From assembly GCA_963753615.1 (NCBI GenBank), contig CAVWCW010000034.1, positions 10,598 to 74,597 on the forward strand: a stretch of DNA of 64,000 bases. Reading direction: 5' to 3'. Positions 62,191 to 64,000 of this stretch are shown in pieces. Under the pieces are notes generated by a model. That model was given only the letters and a program-made list of their open reading frames with translations. It was not told the DNA's origin and did not search any database. Position 1 is the first letter of the stretch; every line of letters begins with the position of its first letter. The translations under genes were made by a program, and so were the position numbers. The stretch comes from CAVWCW01 sp963753615. Lineage in GTDB: Bacteria; Pseudomonadota; Gammaproteobacteria; Chromatiales; Chromatiaceae.

Positions 62191-63396
62191 ATGCAGGTTG
62201 CTTTATCGGTTCATGGCCGGCTGTTTCTGCTGACAGCCTGCCTGATGCTCTCGGGCCAATCGGTGTGGGGGCAAAGTGATTCCGGCTCGGAGAAGGACCA
62301 ACCGCTCTATTGGGACAACGGCCTATGGTTCAGCCGGACGCTCCTCAAGCTCAAGGTCGGGGGCCAGGCTCAGCTCGACACGGCCGGTTTCGTGAGCGAC
62401 CAGGAAGCATTCGCGCTCGAGAATGGTGTGGAATGGCGGCGGGCTCAGATTTACACCAACATCCAACTGGGAAAGCGTATCAGCTTCAAGTTTCAATGGG
62501 GCTTCCAGGGTCAACCCCCGCGGCTCAAAGATGCCTGGATGCAACTGAGTTTTCCTAAGTTGGGTGTGCAACTGCGGGGCGGTCGTTTCTCCTCTACTTT
62601 CGGGCTCGAGAAGGAAACGAGCTCGAACGATTTGATGTTCCTAGAGGAAAGCCTCGTGGCCGCTTTCGTACCACGTCAGGAGACCGGATTTCTCGTCCAC
62701 AGCCAGTCAAGCAGAAGACGGTGGGACATTGGTTTTTCCAGCGGTGCGAAGGAGTATGAATGCCTCCTCTGTGACATCTTGGGCGTGACCGGCCGGTACA
62801 GTACCAGCCTCGAGCTCGGTCGCAAGGATAGATTGCTCCACTTGGGCGTGGACCTCTCGCGACGCTGGCATGGCCCCGGCGAGAAGGCACAGTATCGAGC
62901 TCGGCCTGAGTCGCACATCGCGCCCATTTTTGTCGACACCGGCAAGATCGCGGCGGAGCGTGTCGACACGGCACTCATCGAGTCAGCCTTCAACAACGGC
63001 CCCTATTCGGTCCAGAGTGAATCCGGTTGGGCCTGGATTAGATCGCCCGGCGGAGAGCTTCACGGCTTCTTCGCGTTCTATGTTTATGGAAGCTACACTC
63101 TGACAGGCGAATCGCGCCCTTACAACGAAAGGCGGGGCACCTTCGGCAGCATTCGGCCCAAAAGAGAATTTCGGGACGGCGATGGTGGTGTGGGCGCCTT
63201 CGTCGTGGCTGCACGTTATTCCTACATTGATTTGAACGACCGAGACGTGCGAGGAGGAACGCTAGGCGACTTCTCCTTCGCGCTCAACTGGTACCCGACC
63301 CGGCACGCACGAGCCATGTTCAATGTGATCCGCGCCAAGCGGGAAGCTCTCGAAGCGGTCTGGATCGTTCAAGCCCGCCTCCAATTGGCCTATTGA
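62191..63396 (+). CDS. Phosphate-selective porin OprO/OprP family protein
   Basis: This 401-residue outer-membrane barrel has a signal peptide ending near SGQSVWG. Family blocks are RRAQIYTNIQLGKRISFKFQ, LKDAWMQLSFPKLGVQLRGG and FGLEKETSSNDLMFLEESL. GGVGAFVVAARYSYIDLND and FALNWYPTRHARAMFNVIRA follow near the end, and the last residue strand ends in QLAY, typical of porins. Intact in a region where most neighbours are broken. The start ATG at 62191 follows GGAAGG. Substrate selectivity is not predictable. Confidence 0.82.
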   Translation: MQVALSVHGRLFLLTACLMLSGQSVWGQSDSGSEKDQPLYWDNGLWFSRTLLKLKVGGQAQLDTAGFVSDQEAFALENGVEWRRAQIYTNIQLGKRISFKFQWGFQGQPPRLKDAWMQLSFPKLGVQLRGGRFSSTFGLEKETSSNDLMFLEESLVAAFVPRQETGFLVHSQSSRRRWDIGFSSGAKEYECLLCDILGVTGRYSTSLELGRKDRLLHLGVDLSRRWHGPGEKAQYRARPESHIAPIFVDTGKIAAERVDTALIESAFNNGPYSVQSESGWAWIRSPGGELHGFFAFYVYGSYTLTGESRPYNERRGTFGSIRPKREFRDGDGGVGAFVVAARYSYIDLNDRDVRGGTLGDFSFALNWYPTRHARAMFNVIRAKREALEAVWIVQARLQLAY

Positions 63397-63468
63397 AGTC
63401 CACATCGTCACCCACCCTCACGAGGATGATCTATAATTATTAGGTTGCCGACCCATAAAGGCTGCACC

Positions 63469-63663
63469 CTACGAAAGGCCTCGGGTTATTTGCCGTCGGA
63501 TTTCTGTCCCCGGCACTTTCGATGCGGACACGCAGCGGTGAAGGAGTGGCTGCTCCGACTTTTCGAGGTCGTGAAGGGCTTCTTTTATGCGTCGGCGAGT
63601 GGGTCTGTCGAGCTCGAGGTACTGTCTCTCGGCCGACGGCGTGACTTCAATCCGCCAGCTCAT
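63469..63663 (-). pseudogene. RelE/ParE-type toxin, C-terminus lost
   Basis: The start MSWRIEVTPSAERQYLELDR and RRRIKEALHDLEKSEQPLLH is the N-terminal half of a RelE-like toxin. The usual beta strands with LRVGDYRVLF are absent in this frame. A degenerate VGNLIII remains in another frame downstream, which suggests a shift after residue 44. Its start overlaps the antitoxin gene by 17 bases. Confidence 0.6.
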
Positions 63664-63868
63664 CTAGCGTCTTTCCCTTGACGCCTCTAGACACTTCTTC
63701 CTTGCCTCGATAAATGATGTCGACCCATTCGGGTCTCGAAAGCAGATCGAGTGTCTCTTTGTGCCGCTCGATGTATTCGTCGATGGTCTTCTCGTTCTCT
63801 GGTGGTGATTTGCATCTCAGGAAAAATGTCCGAGCAGCTTTCCGTGTTATTACATTCTGGATAATCAT
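63647..63868 (-). CDS. Antitoxin partner of the RelE-like toxin
   Basis: This 73-residue frame contains RPEWVDIIYRGKEEVSRGVK and ends GKTLDELAD, the C-terminus expected of small antitoxins paired with RelE toxins. The N-terminal 20 residues look atypical and may reflect another frame change. It precedes and overlaps the toxin gene, the normal order. Confidence 0.5.
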   Translation of the reverse strand: MIIQNVITRKAARTFFLRCKSPPENEKTIDEYIERHKETLDLLSRPEWVDIIYRGKEEVSRGVKGKTLDELAD

Positions 63869-63918
63869 TTGACAGAATGTATATCATTGTGTCTAATCAT
63901 TATCAGGAAGGGCTACTT

Positions 63919-64000
63919 ATGAGCATCCGCCGACTACTGGAGCTGCACGACCTTGCGAAACGGGAGTGCCGGACCTACGCCCGAAAGCGCTTCCTCTTCA
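63919..64000 (+). CDS. Start of an unidentified gene, cut by the window end
   Basis: An ATG at 63919, preceded by AGGAAGGG, opens a frame to the last base: MSIRRLLELHDLAKRECRTY then ARKRFLF. The basic helical start resembles N-termini of AAA/DUF4143-type ATPases, but 27 residues are too few for an assignment. Confidence 0.35.
   Translation, partial: MSIRRLLELHDLAKRECRTYARKRFLF

Noticed and set aside
1..64000. CRISPR array, rRNA, tRNA or transposase gene
   Set aside because: No regularly spaced repeats, no rRNA or tRNA signatures and no transposase motifs were found on either strand by eye.

Overview
The window looks like chromosomal DNA of a GC-rich, aerobic, Gram-negative gammaproteobacterium. 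The evidence is gene content and order: a yfhM-pbpC pair, accA-tilS, ffs-dnaX-ybaB-recR, minCDE, and a full aa3-type cytochrome c oxidase locus with its heme A and copper assembly genes. I cannot name a genus from sequence alone.

Layout. 1-2024: 5' part of an MrpA/MnhA-type cation/proton antiporter subunit. 2335-8223: a surface-glycan-like cluster (SGNH hydrolase/acyltransferase, two sulfotransferases, an ELM1-like glycosyltransferase, an ABC exporter). 8550-23933: envelope and housekeeping genes (small periplasmic protein, MscS channel, alpha-2-macroglobulin with PBP1C, accA, tilS, two tandem CNNM/CorC-type transporters). 23999-29577: SRP RNA, dnaX, ybaB, recR, hinT, minCDE. 29840-36135: mostly small or poorly characterised genes, including a truncated one, with a perfect FNR-type operator at 34633. 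36222-47242: the respiratory block. SCO and heme A synthase (minus) face a lone divergent heme-copper-oxidase-like subunit I (plus). Then come ctaB, a CxxxC protein and SURF1 (minus), and the minus-strand run DUF2244, coxB, coxA, a 45-residue assembly protein, ctaG and coxC, with a Fur-like box and promoter in front. 47414-52494: a MITE/REP-like element, a sulfurtransferase, a PAS-GGDEF gene flanked by imperfect ~100-bp direct repeats, and small lower-GC genes.

52.5 kb to the end differs in character. Nearly every gene is recognisable but broken by one to many frameshifts: a vWA protein lacking its 5' end, an aconitase-family protein with its swivel domain first, ETF-ubiquinone oxidoreductase, a HAD hydrolase, a DUF2911-like protein, a beta-barrel transporter fragment and a RelE-like toxin. 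A TudS-like desulfidase and a phosphate-selective porin are intact. A sugar transferase is open but runs past its natural end. Amino-acid similarity survives in alternating frames, so uncorrected sequencing indels and recent decay both remain possible. Intergenic repeats (11172/33777, 47414, 48765/50745, 51203) show that small mobile or repetitive elements are active or fossilised here. No CRISPR array, transposase gene, rRNA or tRNA was recognised.
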